Assembly: GCA_035543015.1 (NCBI GenBank)
Contig: DATKKG010000063.1
Span: forward strand, 15,796-79,795
Reading direction: 5' to 3'
Source: DATKKG01 sp035543015
GTDB taxonomy: Archaea; Thermoproteota; Nitrososphaeria; Conexivisphaerales; DTJL01
Length of the DNA: 64,000 nt
The position numbers and the translations under genes were made by a program. The notes below the pieces were generated by a model that made no database searches, had not been told where the DNA came from, and saw only the letters and a list, made by a program, of their open reading frames with translations. Each line of letters begins with the position of its first letter. Position 1 is the stretch's first letter. Below are positions 8,919 to 17,663 of the stretch, piece by piece.

Positions 8919-9194
8919 CTATTCCCGGATTCCTTCCAGGACCGACACCGCGTTCCACAGCGTCACGCGGGCGAACGAAGGAACGTTCGGGTCCTGAGAC
9001 ACCTCCTCAAGGACGCTCATGGCATTGGCCGCCCTGACGCCGACCGACGTCCGGGGGTCCTTAAGGCCGTCCACGACCTCCTTCGTGACCTTCCGGATGT
9101 TGCGCGGAATGTTCGTGTTGTTCACGACGAGGTTGATGGTGTTTATCGCCTGGTTCAGCTTCTCCTCGTTCTCGGCTGCCTTCTTGGAACTCAA
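8919..9194 (-). CDS. UPF0147 family protein
   Basis: Small helical protein of 91 residues in the archaeal UPF0147 family. Typical stretches are NNTNIPRNIR near 29-38 and the heat-repeat-like SVGVRAANAMSVLEEV. No biochemical role is established for the family to my knowledge. TTG at 9194 is the only plausible start. The gene is divergent from the p27-like protein and convergent with sufU, with only six bases between the stops. Confidence 0.85.
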   Translation of the reverse strand: MSSKKAAENEEKLNQAINTINLVVNNTNIPRNIRKVTKEVVDGLKDPRTSVGVRAANAMSVLEEVSQDPNVPSFARVTLWNAVSVLEGIRE

Positions 9195-9310
9195 TCTGTG
9201 TCAACAGCTCCCCTGCTTAGCCGCACGACATTACAAATGCGACCGGTTTTAAGCTTATCTCAGGACAACCGTTATGAGCCTCTTCAGGCTGCGGGTAGGT
9301 CGGGAGAGCC

Positions 9311-9664
9311 TTGTCCGAGACGAAGAACAGGCAGAAGCTCATGGCTGAGATGATGCGCAGGGGCGCGACCCTGCTCCAGGAGCCATGCCCCGAGTGCGGC
9401 GGGATCCTCCTCAGGTTCAAAGGGAAGGACATCTGCCCGTCCTGCTCGGGCCTGACCAGCGTAGAAGAGCTGGACGAACTGGAGGCTTCCGCGCCCGCGC
9501 CGGCGCCCGTCACAGCACAGCCGAAGTTCAAGGCGGACGCCGTGTCCAAGGTGCTTGAAGAGTCGCTGGCTCACCTGGCGAAGGAGAAGGACCCCGCAAA
9601 GAGGCTGAAGCTCCTCCAGGTCATCAAGCTCTGCGCCGAGGTCCTGAAGCTGCTGAAGGAATGA
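9311..9664 (+). CDS. p27-autoantigen-like (UPF0148-type) zinc-ribbon protein
   Basis: Protein of 117 residues. An N-terminal helix is followed by a zinc ribbon with Cys26, Cys29, Cys42 and Cys45 (CPECG and CPSC). An Ala/Pro linker and a C-terminal helical segment come after. This matches the Sjogren/scleroderma autoantigen p27 family of archaea, whose function is unknown. TTG at 9311 is preceded by a TTTTAA element near 9247. It is convergent with the Hef helicase gene, three bases apart. Confidence 0.78.
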   Translation: MSETKNRQKLMAEMMRRGATLLQEPCPECGGILLRFKGKDICPSCSGLTSVEELDELEASAPAPAPVTAQPKFKADAVSKVLEESLAHLAKEKDPAKRLKLLQVIKLCAEVLKLLKE

Positions 9665-9667
9665 GCC

Positions 9668-11194
9668 CTACCCGATGAAGGAGTCCAGCCCCTTCTTCTT
9701 CGCGGGGGGCCTGGAGCCTGTCGTGGGCTCGGCGGACGCGAGCTGGCGGACGTAGGTGCTAAGCGACTTGAGCTTCCTCTGGACGACCCGGTAGTAAGCT
9801 TCGTCGACTGTGTCCTTGACGATCAGCATTATCATCCTCCCCTCCTTGCGCCTGCCCGTCCTGCCCCTCCTCTGGACGTACCTGATGGCGCTGGCCACGT
9901 TGTCGTAGAAGACCACGAGGTTGCATTCCGCGATGTCCAGGCCCTCCTCCCCGATCTGGGTGGCGATCAGCACCCTGTACTTGCCCTTCCTGAACATGTC
10001 GACAGCCTTGACCTGCTCCTCCTGCCTCTGGCCCGTCGCCCCCTGCTTCCCGATCAGTATCCAGGCGCTTATCCCTCGGTCGGAGAGGGTCCTGTAGATG
10101 TAGTCAACGGTCTCCCTGTAGCCGGCGAAGATGAGGGCCCTGTCCTGGGGGGTGAGCTCCGCTATGAGCCCCTTCAGGGCCTCGAATTTCGGCTGCTCCA
10201 AGCCCGCGACGACGGCGCCGTTGATGAGCTCGTAGGCCTCCTTCAGGCGAGGCTCCTTGACTATCATGGAGTTGACCCGCCCCTTGGTGTCCCTCACCCT
10301 TTCGAAGTAGCTCAGGAAGGCCTTGTAGCTCTGGGTCTCGAGCATCTTCTCCAGGTTGAAGAGCTTGGCCGCGAAGAAGTAGGACAGCTTGGCGTTCCAG
10401 GAGCCCTTCGCCATGATGGAGTCCCTGTTCCGCATCATCTCCTTGAAGCTCAGCTTGTCCGCCGCGGCCCTTGGCATCAGGTTCTCGCGGGCTATGTTGG
10501 CGAGCTTCTCCTTCAGGACCTCGCGTATGAGGAGCGACGCCCTCTTCATGTAGTCCGGGCTTTCGAGGAGCCTGACGTCCACCTTGACATCGTGAACGTA
10601 GGGCTTGATGTCGTCGCTTTCGTAGTCCCTGAAGAGTATCCTCTCGGCTGAGAGGTGGCCCTTGATCTCCTCGATCTTCTGCCTTTCGCTGGGCAGGGTG
10701 GCCGTCAGGCCGATCCTCTGCACATCCCCGGACCGGAACAGCTCGGAGATCTGGACGTAGCTGTGGTCGCCGATCGCCCTGTGAACCTCGTCGAGGATCA
10801 GGAGGTCGAACAGGGAGACGTCCAGGAGGGACCGCTTGACGTCCTGGACCGCTATCTGGGGGGTGGCGCAGACTATCTTCGCGGACCAGGCATCCCCCCT
10901 GGTGTGGATATCGTCCTCCCCGGTCACGGCGGCCACCGAGCCGGCGGGCAGGTCGAGGACCTTCTCAAGGAACTCCTTGTGCTGCTGGACCAGTATCCTC
11001 GTGGGGGCGAGGAACAGGGTCCTTCCCCCGGTGGAGGCGAGCCTGTTCGCAATTATGAGCGCCGCCACGGCCGTCTTCCCCATCCCGGTCGGGAGGACGA
11101 TGATGGCGTTCGAGGCCCCGGCGTCCCGGGCCAGCTCCTGCTGGTAGAGCCTCTCCTCCAGCGCGCCCTTCCTGATGAAACCCTCGGCGGACAT
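9668..11194 (-). CDS. Hef/FANCM-type superfamily 2 helicase lacking a nuclease domain
   Basis: DNA-branch helicase of 508 residues acting on stalled forks. Visible motifs are Walker A PTGMGKT 35-41, APTR near 63-66, DEVH 135-138, TATLPS, and motif VI in YVQRRGRTGR. A helical insert between the two RecA domains is expected of Hef/FANCM. Euryarchaeal Hef also has an XPF nuclease domain; here the protein ends soon after the helicase. The terminus GLDSFIG resembles a degenerate PCNA-binding motif. ATG at 11194 is chosen over a 37-residue upstream extension that would run across the divergent promoter. Confidence 0.88.
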   Translation of the reverse strand: MSAEGFIRKGALEERLYQQELARDAGASNAIIVLPTGMGKTAVAALIIANRLASTGGRTLFLAPTRILVQQHKEFLEKVLDLPAGSVAAVTGEDDIHTRGDAWSAKIVCATPQIAVQDVKRSLLDVSLFDLLILDEVHRAIGDHSYVQISELFRSGDVQRIGLTATLPSERQKIEEIKGHLSAERILFRDYESDDIKPYVHDVKVDVRLLESPDYMKRASLLIREVLKEKLANIARENLMPRAAADKLSFKEMMRNRDSIMAKGSWNAKLSYFFAAKLFNLEKMLETQSYKAFLSYFERVRDTKGRVNSMIVKEPRLKEAYELINGAVVAGLEQPKFEALKGLIAELTPQDRALIFAGYRETVDYIYRTLSDRGISAWILIGKQGATGQRQEEQVKAVDMFRKGKYRVLIATQIGEEGLDIAECNLVVFYDNVASAIRYVQRRGRTGRRKEGRMIMLIVKDTVDEAYYRVVQRKLKSLSTYVRQLASAEPTTGSRPPAKKKGLDSFIG

Positions 11195-11226
11195 TGGCTT
11201 CCCCCGATGCTCTCCGCAACCCAACA

Positions 11227-11234
11227 CTTTTATC
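11227..11234. promoter_or_regulatory. Shared TATA element between divergent genes
   Basis: CTTTTATC reads as GATAAAAG on the other strand. It lies 33 bases before the Hef ATG on the minus strand and 38 bases before the TTG proposed for the dTMP-kinase-like gene on the plus strand. Confidence 0.45.
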
Positions 11235-11271
11235 ATTTGGTGCATTCGACACCGAGTCTGGGCGCCTTTCC

Positions 11272-12102
11272 TTGCGAATCGAGGCTGCGGAACTCCAGAG
11301 GGCACTGGCCGACGTGGAGAAGTCGGTGACGACGTCGGACCTAGGCATGCTGGAGTCCAAGGCCGGGAGCTGGAGGATTCCGTCGGTGGTGACGGAGGAG
11401 ATGGTCGGGGTGGCCGAGTCTCTGATCCCGTTCAAGCCCAGCCCCAGGGTCGGGAAGTTCCTCGTCCTTAGCGGCGTCGACAAGTCGGGGAAGGAGACTC
11501 ACTGCTTCAACCAGAGCAGGCTCACCAAGATAACCTCGGTCTACGACCACCTGCGGTCCAAGGGATTTGACGTCCTGCCGATCAACCTGCCGTCATACAA
11601 CACCCTTCTCGGGGCCCTGGTGGGGGCGTACCTCGGCAGGCGGACCAAGGACATGGTGCTCAGCGGCGACCTGAGCGCCTCCTACGCCTGGCTTCTTTGG
11701 AGCCTCGACAGGGCCCAGTTCAACGACAGCGTAGACAGATGGCTCGCCGACGGGCCAAGGAAAGTCGTCCTGTCCAAGAGGTGGACGGAGAGCCACGCCG
11801 TCTACCAGCCGGAGGTGGGAGTGAGATACGAAAGGGTGATGCGGTTCGAGGAGAAGGTCGTCAAGCAGGACTCCACGATAGTGTTGGACATACCTCCTGT
11901 CCAGGCGCTCTTGAGGTTGAGGACGAGGCCTGACAGGGACAACTACGAGAAGGCCTCCATAATCGAGGGGGTCCGCCGCAGGTACCTCGCCCTTTCCGAG
12001 ATCTACCCCTACGGCGACATCTACCTCGTGGACGCGTCGAGGAGCCTGGAAGAGGTCAACAGGGACATCCTCTCCCTGGTGGACAGGATAATGCAGGGAT
12101 GA
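11272..12102 (+). CDS. Thymidylate-kinase-like P-loop protein
   Basis: P-loop nucleotide-kinase fold; 276 residues from TTG at 11272. The P-loop GVDKSGKET lies near residues 68-76, after an N-terminal extension of about 60 residues absent from ordinary dTMP kinases. The usual DR(Y/W) substrate motif reads KRWTES here, so the Asp is replaced by Lys. It may phosphorylate dTMP or have diverged. An upstream TTG at 11194 would overlap the promoter region and was not chosen. Nucleotide work fits the next gene, an HD dNTPase-like protein. Confidence 0.65.
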   Translation: MRIEAAELQRALADVEKSVTTSDLGMLESKAGSWRIPSVVTEEMVGVAESLIPFKPSPRVGKFLVLSGVDKSGKETHCFNQSRLTKITSVYDHLRSKGFDVLPINLPSYNTLLGALVGAYLGRRTKDMVLSGDLSASYAWLLWSLDRAQFNDSVDRWLADGPRKVVLSKRWTESHAVYQPEVGVRYERVMRFEEKVVKQDSTIVLDIPPVQALLRLRTRPDRDNYEKASIIEGVRRRYLALSEIYPYGDIYLVDASRSLEEVNRDILSLVDRIMQG

Positions 12103-12149
12103 GCAAGGGATAAAGCACCGTATCTCTGCAAGTCTCATCGCGGCCGCAC

Positions 12150-13454
12150 TTGAAATCAGCGCACTATGCCGGAAGGCCGGTGGAGATCAGGGACCCGATC
12201 CATGGCTTCGTCAAGGTGCACGGCGGAGAGCTCAAGGTCGTTGACACCCCATACTTCCAGCGCCTGAGGAGGATAAGGCAGCTCTCCTGCGCGTTCATGG
12301 CGTACCCGGGAGCCAACCACACGAGGTTCGAGCACTCCCTGGGCGCGATGCATGTAGCCGGACTCACCTCGGCGATCCTTGTCGACAAGGGCTACATCGA
12401 CGACGACGCGGCGTCGGAGCTCAGGCTGGCGGGCCTCCTCCACGACGTGGGCCATGGCCCGTTCTCGCACCTGTACGAGGAGCTCCTTCATTCGAAGACC
12501 GGGGTGACTCACGAGGACATGAGCTCCAGGATCGTGGCGGAGACCGAGATCGGGGAGGTTCTGGACAAGGAGGGGTTCGACCCGAAGAGGCTTTCGTCTC
12601 TGGCCGTCGGGAAGGCGCCGGGGAGGAGGCGCTTCATGAACGAGGTGGTTGCCGGGACCCTCAGCGCCGACCTCATGGACTACCTCCTGAGGGACTCCTA
12701 CTACACGGGCGCGGGCTTCGGCCGTGTCGACATCACGAGGGTGATCGACTCGTTCGAGGTCGTCGGGGACCACCTGGCCATAGAGAGCGACGCCGTCCAT
12801 TCCTTCGAAGCCCTGACCGTTGCCCGATATGAGATGTTCAAGGCAGTCTACTTCCACAAGACGTGCAGGGCCGCCGAAGCCATGGTCCTCAGGGCGATGG
12901 AACTGGCTGACGCCGAGCTGGGGCTAACCCAGGTCGACGACCTCTCTCGCTACGGCAAATGGGACGACGAAGGTGTGGTCAACGCGATCCTTAACCTGAA
13001 GGGGGGAAGGGACGCGAAGAAGGCGCAGCAGCTGGTGTCGGACTACAGGGCACGGCGGCTCCTGAAGTGCGTGTACGAGAAGATGGTGATAAGGAAGGAG
13101 GGTTTCGCAGAGAGGCTCCTCGACAAGGCCGCGGTGAGGGCGGAGGTCGTGGCCGAGATAGCGAACCTGGCGGGGGTCGACCCCGAAGGCATCTACATTG
13201 ACGTGCCCACGACCCCTTCCGTGCCTTTCACGTCGGACAGGGAGATGTTCACGGAGCTGACCATCGTTTCGAGGGGCGCAGCCGGAGCCAAGAAGACGAG
13301 GATCTCCCTGTCGGACATCCCCGCCGTGGCAGCGATCAGCGGCTCCCTGGACGTGTTGAGGGTCTACACGACCGCGAAGGACAGGGCCAGGGTCGAGGGG
13401 GCCGTCTCGAAGGTCCTGGGGGACTCGGGCTTCTCCACCAAGATATCAGTCTAG
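12150..13454 (+). CDS. HD-domain phosphohydrolase (dGTPase/SAMHD1-like)
   Basis: Metal-dependent phosphohydrolase of 434 residues. It opens with IRDPIHGF, typical of this branch, then His62 in RFEHSLG, the His98-Asp99 pair in LLHDVGHGPFSH and a distal Asp in ADLMDYLLRDS. These are the HD metal ligands of SAMHD1-like dNTP triphosphohydrolases. The substrate cannot be read from sequence, but the adjacent dTMP-kinase-like gene suggests nucleotide-pool control. TTG at 12150 is the start. The last nine bases overlap the convergent AcnX small-subunit gene. Confidence 0.85.
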   Translation: MKSAHYAGRPVEIRDPIHGFVKVHGGELKVVDTPYFQRLRRIRQLSCAFMAYPGANHTRFEHSLGAMHVAGLTSAILVDKGYIDDDAASELRLAGLLHDVGHGPFSHLYEELLHSKTGVTHEDMSSRIVAETEIGEVLDKEGFDPKRLSSLAVGKAPGRRRFMNEVVAGTLSADLMDYLLRDSYYTGAGFGRVDITRVIDSFEVVGDHLAIESDAVHSFEALTVARYEMFKAVYFHKTCRAAEAMVLRAMELADAELGLTQVDDLSRYGKWDDEGVVNAILNLKGGRDAKKAQQLVSDYRARRLLKCVYEKMVIRKEGFAERLLDKAAVRAEVVAEIANLAGVDPEGIYIDVPTTPSVPFTSDREMFTELTIVSRGAAGAKKTRISLSDIPAVAAISGSLDVLRVYTTAKDRARVEGAVSKVLGDSGFSTKISV

Positions 13455-13841
13455 GAGGAGCTCGCCGCTCTTCCCGTCAAGGGAGGCCTTGTGCCCGCCG
13501 AACTTTTTCAGCTCGTCCAGCTCGAATCCGTCGGCCAGTGGCACCCCGGCCAGGGCGCAGCCGGACACCAGTGTGATGTCGCCCTTGGCGGCGACTATGG
13601 CGGCCGGTCCCAGCGACTTCATGGTCAGGTTGTAGATCACATATGCGCCGACGCTGCTTCCCACCGTGTACGGAAGGGCGAGGACGACCCCGCCCAGCTT
13701 CTGACCGTAGAGCTCGTGGTTCCTATCCACCACGGTCCCGCTGTCCGAGTCCACGCCACCCAGAAACGAGAGCTGCTGGCCCGTGACCAACAGCCTTCCT
13801 GAGCCCCTTCCCTCCACCAATCCGCGACCTGATACCTTCAA
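13446..13841 (-). CDS. Phosphomevalonate dehydratase small subunit (AcnX/DUF126)
   Basis: Swivel domain of aconitase X, 131 residues. The DUF126 signature GSSVGAYVIYN is present near 60-71, and a serine-rich ligand loop is expected there. In archaea this subunit pairs with a large DUF521 subunit to dehydrate mevalonate 5-phosphate in the modified mevalonate pathway. The large subunit is not in this window. The TTG start overlaps the UbiD stop (TTGA), so the two are translationally coupled. Its partner gene encodes the next enzyme of the same route, which supports the role. Confidence 0.85.
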   Translation of the reverse strand: MKVSGRGLVEGRGSGRLLVTGQQLSFLGGVDSDSGTVVDRNHELYGQKLGGVVLALPYTVGSSVGAYVIYNLTMKSLGPAAIVAAKGDITLVSGCALAGVPLADGFELDELKKFGGHKASLDGKSGELLLD

Positions 13842-15181
13842 CGGGCCTCTCCCAGCAGGCGCTTGACCGTGGAGTGGTAGTTGGGGATTTCGGCTATTTC
13901 GAACTTCTCCTTCGGCTTCTTCAGGGTCCTGGTGGCGTCCACGCCCAGCTTGTCCGTCAGGAGCATCTCCTGGTCGGCCGAAGGGTCCAGGCTTGAGCCC
14001 TTTGCGCCCGTGATGACCATGAGGCCCCTCGAGGCCTGGAAGCGGGTGGCCACCGCGTACTCGACCATCCTAGGATCGTCCGGGTCGATGTCGTCGTCCA
14101 CCACGGTGGCCATCTTGAGCGAAGGATGGGCGGCGAACGCGGCCAAGAGCGCGTTCTTCGGCTCGCCTTCGAGGTGCTTTGAAATCTGGATGACCGCGTG
14201 GAGCCAGTTCCTTCCTCCGTCGGTGAGGACCACCCGTCTCGTGGACGGGACGACGTCTCGGACCGCCTTGTTCATCTTGATTTCGATGGGGTACGACATC
14301 AGCATCCGGTGCTCCAGGCCGCCCGGAAGGATGTCCCTGTATATGGCCCCCCTCCTGTGGTAGAGCTTCTGGACCTGGATCACGGGCTGCGCGCGGACCG
14401 CGTCGTAGTTCCCCAGCATCTCCACCATGGCCTCCTTGGCGGTCTCGGAGCCGATGACGCCCGTCATCACGAACTCGGCCTCCGCGGGGACGATCAGCCC
14501 GTTGTCCACCTCGCAGGTGGTGAGCCTTCCTCCCAGGAGGGAGTTCGCGAGCATGAGCTCGTCATAGCCGTAGGGGGCCTGGAAGGCTGCGGCCATTTCG
14601 ACGGCAGGATGGACGCCCACGACGATGGAGACGGGTAGATCCTTCCCGGACTCCCTGGCGAGGGTGTAGGCCCTGTGCAGGTGCCTGCCTTCCACCATTC
14701 GTATCGCGAAGCGCCCGTCGTCCAGCCTTAGGAGGCGGTGGACCGACACGTTCTGCGTTCCCGTCTCCATGTTCTTCGCGATCACAAGGGAGCTGGTGAC
14801 GTAGGGCCCGCTGTCCTTGGCGAAGTGGGTGACTATCGGAAGGTCCAGGAGGTGAGCGGCCTTCTCCGTGCCGTGGAAGGGGCCTTCGTCGACCAATGCG
14901 GGCCTAGAACCGGCCTCGACCGAGGAAAGGAAGAACCTTTCGAACGAGGACACGTCGGTCTTGAGCGCCTCCGCGAACTTCCTGCGAGACGTCAGCAGGT
15001 CGGCGACTATGGGGAACTTGCCCGTGGAGGGCCTGCTGATCATGACCGCGCTCCTGCCGTCGAGGGCCTTCTCCAGAGCCGCCGCTTCGAACAGGGTCGA
15101 AACCGGGCTCGCGATGCGGGTGAGCTCCTTCGCGCCCAGCTGGCTCAGGTAGGAGGGAAGGCTCGGCGCCTCTCTTTTCAT
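13838..15181 (-). CDS. UbiD-family decarboxylase, probable trans-anhydromevalonate 5-phosphate decarboxylase
   Basis: Prenylated-FMN-dependent decarboxylase of 447 residues. UbiD features are NVSVHRLLRLDD near 131-142, the VDNGLIVPAEAEFVMTG segment and DDDIDPDDPRMVEYAVATR. Archaea use one UbiD paralogue to decarboxylate trans-anhydromevalonate phosphate to isopentenyl phosphate. Coupling to the AcnX small subunit makes that the likely role, rather than aromatic acid decarboxylation. ATG at 15181. A TATA-like box on the minus strand lies near 15208-15217. Confidence 0.85.
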   Translation of the reverse strand: MKREAPSLPSYLSQLGAKELTRIASPVSTLFEAAALEKALDGRSAVMISRPSTGKFPIVADLLTSRRKFAEALKTDVSSFERFFLSSVEAGSRPALVDEGPFHGTEKAAHLLDLPIVTHFAKDSGPYVTSSLVIAKNMETGTQNVSVHRLLRLDDGRFAIRMVEGRHLHRAYTLARESGKDLPVSIVVGVHPAVEMAAAFQAPYGYDELMLANSLLGGRLTTCEVDNGLIVPAEAEFVMTGVIGSETAKEAMVEMLGNYDAVRAQPVIQVQKLYHRRGAIYRDILPGGLEHRMLMSYPIEIKMNKAVRDVVPSTRRVVLTDGGRNWLHAVIQISKHLEGEPKNALLAAFAAHPSLKMATVVDDDIDPDDPRMVEYAVATRFQASRGLMVITGAKGSSLDPSADQEMLLTDKLGVDATRTLKKPKEKFEIAEIPNYHSTVKRLLGEAR

Positions 15182-15207
15182 GCCGAGTATTAGCGGATTG
15201 AGTCATG

Positions 15208-15246
15208 CTAATAATCGCTTCGCCCCGCGTAGCGGTGCTAATATGC
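15208..15246. promoter_or_regulatory. Divergent promoters of UbiD and the XPD-like helicase
   Basis: GCTAATAATC at 15208-15217 reads as GATTATTAGC on the minus strand, 27-36 bases before the UbiD ATG. GCTAATATGC at 15237-15246 lies 23-32 bases before the helicase TTG, consistent with a leaderless or near-leaderless mRNA. Confidence 0.5.
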
Positions 15247-15268
15247 TGCTGACGAATCTCCTGTAGCC

Positions 15269-17101
15269 TTGACGGACCTTCGGTTCCCCTACGAGTCCCC
15301 CCGGCCCGGTCAGAAGGAAGTCTCAGAGGCCATCGAAGGCGCCGCCCTGAGGCGGCAGGACCTGGTCGTCGAGGCCCCCAATGGCTTCGGCAAGACCGCG
15401 GCGGCGCTCGCGGCGGTGGCCCGGCTCACCGGCAGCGAAGGATTCTCATGCGTCTACGCCGTGAGGACGAAGAGGGAGATGGAAAGGGTGCTCGCGGAGC
15501 TGACGCGGTTCGCCGGAAGCCTTCGGGCCGCCCCCCTGATTTCGATGGCGGACGGCTGCCTTCTGAAGGACCTGGAAAGGTCTCCCATACCTCCTGAGGT
15601 CCTCCCCAACTACTGCAGGGGAAGCGTCCTGTCGGGGAGGTGCCACTACTACGATTCGACCCCCCGCCTCGGGAGGTTCGTTCCCCCGGCGACGGGCGGT
15701 GTCGAAGAGTTCCTTCGCCGCTGCTCTTCCCTGAGGGTCTGCCCCTACTTCCTCAGCAGGGACAAGGTCGCCGATGCGGACGTGGTCGTCACGACGTTCC
15801 CTCACCTGATCCACGAAGCCCTGAGGAGCCAGCTCCTAGGATCCGGGAAGGGCTGGAGGAAGGAGGTCGTGATATTCGACGAGGCCCACAACCTCCCGGA
15901 GACCGTCTACACGTCGTCCGGGGGTGGCATCGGGCTGAAGGAGGCGGAGGCGTTGGCCGCACTGTCTGCAAGGGGAGGGAGGCGGGACGAACTGGGCTTC
16001 TGCGAGAAGCTCCTCCTCTGGATGAGATCTCTCGCAGTCGGAGAGGACGAACAGGTCGTCATGACCGCGGAGCAGATGATCGGCTCCTCAAGACTGGGAG
16101 TGGAGGTGGAGACCATGCTCGTGTCGGAGCAGAGGAGGTCCTCCCTGATGTTCGTTGCGGAGCCGTTGGACGCCGCGTTCATCCTCCGCCTGCGCCTCGT
16201 GGAACTGGCGTCCTCCCTGGCAAGGGCGATGGGGAGGAAGGACTCCATGGTCGTGGTCGGGGCGCATGGCGGAGACGTCCGAATGACCGTGCGGTTCCTC
16301 GACGTCGGAGCCGAGTTCTCCGCCGTGACGAAGCCCTTCTGGAGTTCGATCTTCCTCTCCGCCACCTTCTTCGACTTCAGGAGCTTCGCCGCCTCCCTCG
16401 GCCTAAGGGGGGCCGGCTTCATGAGGATGGAGATGGATCCCCTGGAGAGGAGGTGCGTCACCGCGGTGGACCTCGGAGTGACCACCGAGTACAGGAAACG
16501 CGGAAGGGAGCAGTCCGCCGCCATAGCCGTGCGCCTCGCCAACCTGGGCATGGAGTCGAAGGGAAGCGTCGCGTGCTTCTTCCCCTCCTACCGGATGATG
16601 GAGGCGGTGGCCGCCGAGCTCCCCCAGGCTTGGAGGTCGGAGCTCATCCTCGAGTCGAAGTCGATGGAGCAGGAGGAGCAGGCCAGAGCGGTCGAGCGCC
16701 TGGCCGAGTCGAAGGGGGCGATGCTGCTGGGGGTCATGGGCGGCAAGTTCTCCGAGGGGGAGGACTTCGCTTCGGGCAGGCTGGCCTCGGTGGCCGTGGT
16801 GGGGCTACCTCTCCCCCCTCCGTCCGAGGAGCTCTCGGCAAGGATGGCGTTCGAAAGGCCCGCCGGCGGACCCTGGATCTACGACTCGCTGGTCATCGTC
16901 CCGGCCGTGGCCAAGGTGGTCCAGGCCGCGGGAAGGCTGTTCAGGAGGAAGGGGCAGGCGGGGCTTGTGGTCCTCATGGACCGGCGCTTTGGGAGGAGGC
17001 ATGTGGTCGAACTGTTCCCCACGTGGATGAAGGAGAGGCTCGTCCCAATCGACGCGGCGGACCGTTCCTCCTTGGCTGCCCTCCTGGCGGAGCTGGGATG
17101 A
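15269..17101 (+). CDS. XPD/Rad3-type Fe-S DNA helicase
   Basis: 5'-3' helicase of 610 residues. It has Walker A APNGFGKT 36-43 and DEAH 204-207. Between them are four cysteines (Cys116, Cys125, Cys152, Cys158) spaced like the 4Fe-4S ligands of XPD. Late motifs include QAAGRLFRRKGQ, where the family has QxxGRxxR. Archaeal XPD unwinds damaged DNA for repair; the exact pathway is uncertain because the nucleotide-excision machinery is incomplete in archaea. TTG at 15269 places the start 23 bases after a TATA-like box. The local suf genes would supply the cluster. Confidence 0.9.
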   Translation: MTDLRFPYESPRPGQKEVSEAIEGAALRRQDLVVEAPNGFGKTAAALAAVARLTGSEGFSCVYAVRTKREMERVLAELTRFAGSLRAAPLISMADGCLLKDLERSPIPPEVLPNYCRGSVLSGRCHYYDSTPRLGRFVPPATGGVEEFLRRCSSLRVCPYFLSRDKVADADVVVTTFPHLIHEALRSQLLGSGKGWRKEVVIFDEAHNLPETVYTSSGGGIGLKEAEALAALSARGGRRDELGFCEKLLLWMRSLAVGEDEQVVMTAEQMIGSSRLGVEVETMLVSEQRRSSLMFVAEPLDAAFILRLRLVELASSLARAMGRKDSMVVVGAHGGDVRMTVRFLDVGAEFSAVTKPFWSSIFLSATFFDFRSFAASLGLRGAGFMRMEMDPLERRCVTAVDLGVTTEYRKRGREQSAAIAVRLANLGMESKGSVACFFPSYRMMEAVAAELPQAWRSELILESKSMEQEEQARAVERLAESKGAMLLGVMGGKFSEGEDFASGRLASVAVVGLPLPPPSEELSARMAFERPAGGPWIYDSLVIVPAVAKVVQAAGRLFRRKGQAGLVVLMDRRFGRRHVVELFPTWMKERLVPIDAADRSSLAALLAELG

Positions 17102-17127
17102 CGAAGGCGGCGCTAGCGACATCTCAC

Positions 17128-17135
17128 TTTTAATA
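17128..17135 (+). promoter_or_regulatory. TATA box before the 17.2 kb hypothetical gene
   Basis: TTTTAATA lies 28-35 bases upstream of the TTG at 17163, giving the small gene its own promoter despite the XPD-like gene just upstream. Confidence 0.45.
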
Positions 17136-17162
17136 TGGCGCCGGACGCCAACGAAGACGAAG

Positions 17163-17663
17163 TTGGGGGAGCTTAAACCCGCGGGGGCTCACCTCGTGAT
17201 CGTCCCTCTTTCGGAGAGGCCCTACCTTCTTCGCCGCTGGGCCTCGGCCGTGGGCGAGTTCACCGCGCTGGACCTGGACTGCAGCCTGCCTCCCCTGTTC
17301 TCGTCCGATGACCTTGGGGAGTCCGAGATCTTCCTTGAGCCCGGCGACGTCCTCACTGCGGTCGAAGACGTCTTCGCCCTGCCGAAGCTGGCTGGGCCCC
17401 TTGTGGTGAATTCGCTCGGAACGCTCCAGGCGATTGCCAGGGCCTCGGGGGGCGAGCGCGACTGGAGCCGAAGGTTCTTCAAGTACCTGGTCTACCTCAC
17501 CGTTGCCTGCAAGGCCAGGGCAGGCTCGTCACTGTTCCTGGTGAACGCCGCCAGGGAAGGGGGAGTGAAGGCTCTTCTCGGCGCGGGCTGGGTCAGACTG
17601 TGTTCAGGGTCCCTCGATGGGACGTGGATGCTCTCGGAAGACGGCCTTACCCGTGTACCTTGA
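17163..17663 (+). CDS. Hypothetical protein, possibly a degenerate RecA/KaiC-like fold
   Basis: Protein of 166 residues that I do not recognise. It has strand-like segments HLVIVPLSE near 10-18, PLVVNSLGTLQAI near 78-90 and SSLFLVNAAREGG near 121-133. Together they recall a RecA/KaiC core without a Walker A loop. This is structural guesswork. There are no signal peptide, membrane segments or cysteine pairs. It has its own TATA box, and its end overlaps the convergent membrane protein gene by 17 bases. Confidence 0.65.
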   Translation: MGELKPAGAHLVIVPLSERPYLLRRWASAVGEFTALDLDCSLPPLFSSDDLGESEIFLEPGDVLTAVEDVFALPKLAGPLVVNSLGTLQAIARASGGERDWSRRFFKYLVYLTVACKARAGSSLFLVNAAREGGVKALLGAGWVRLCSGSLDGTWMLSEDGLTRVP

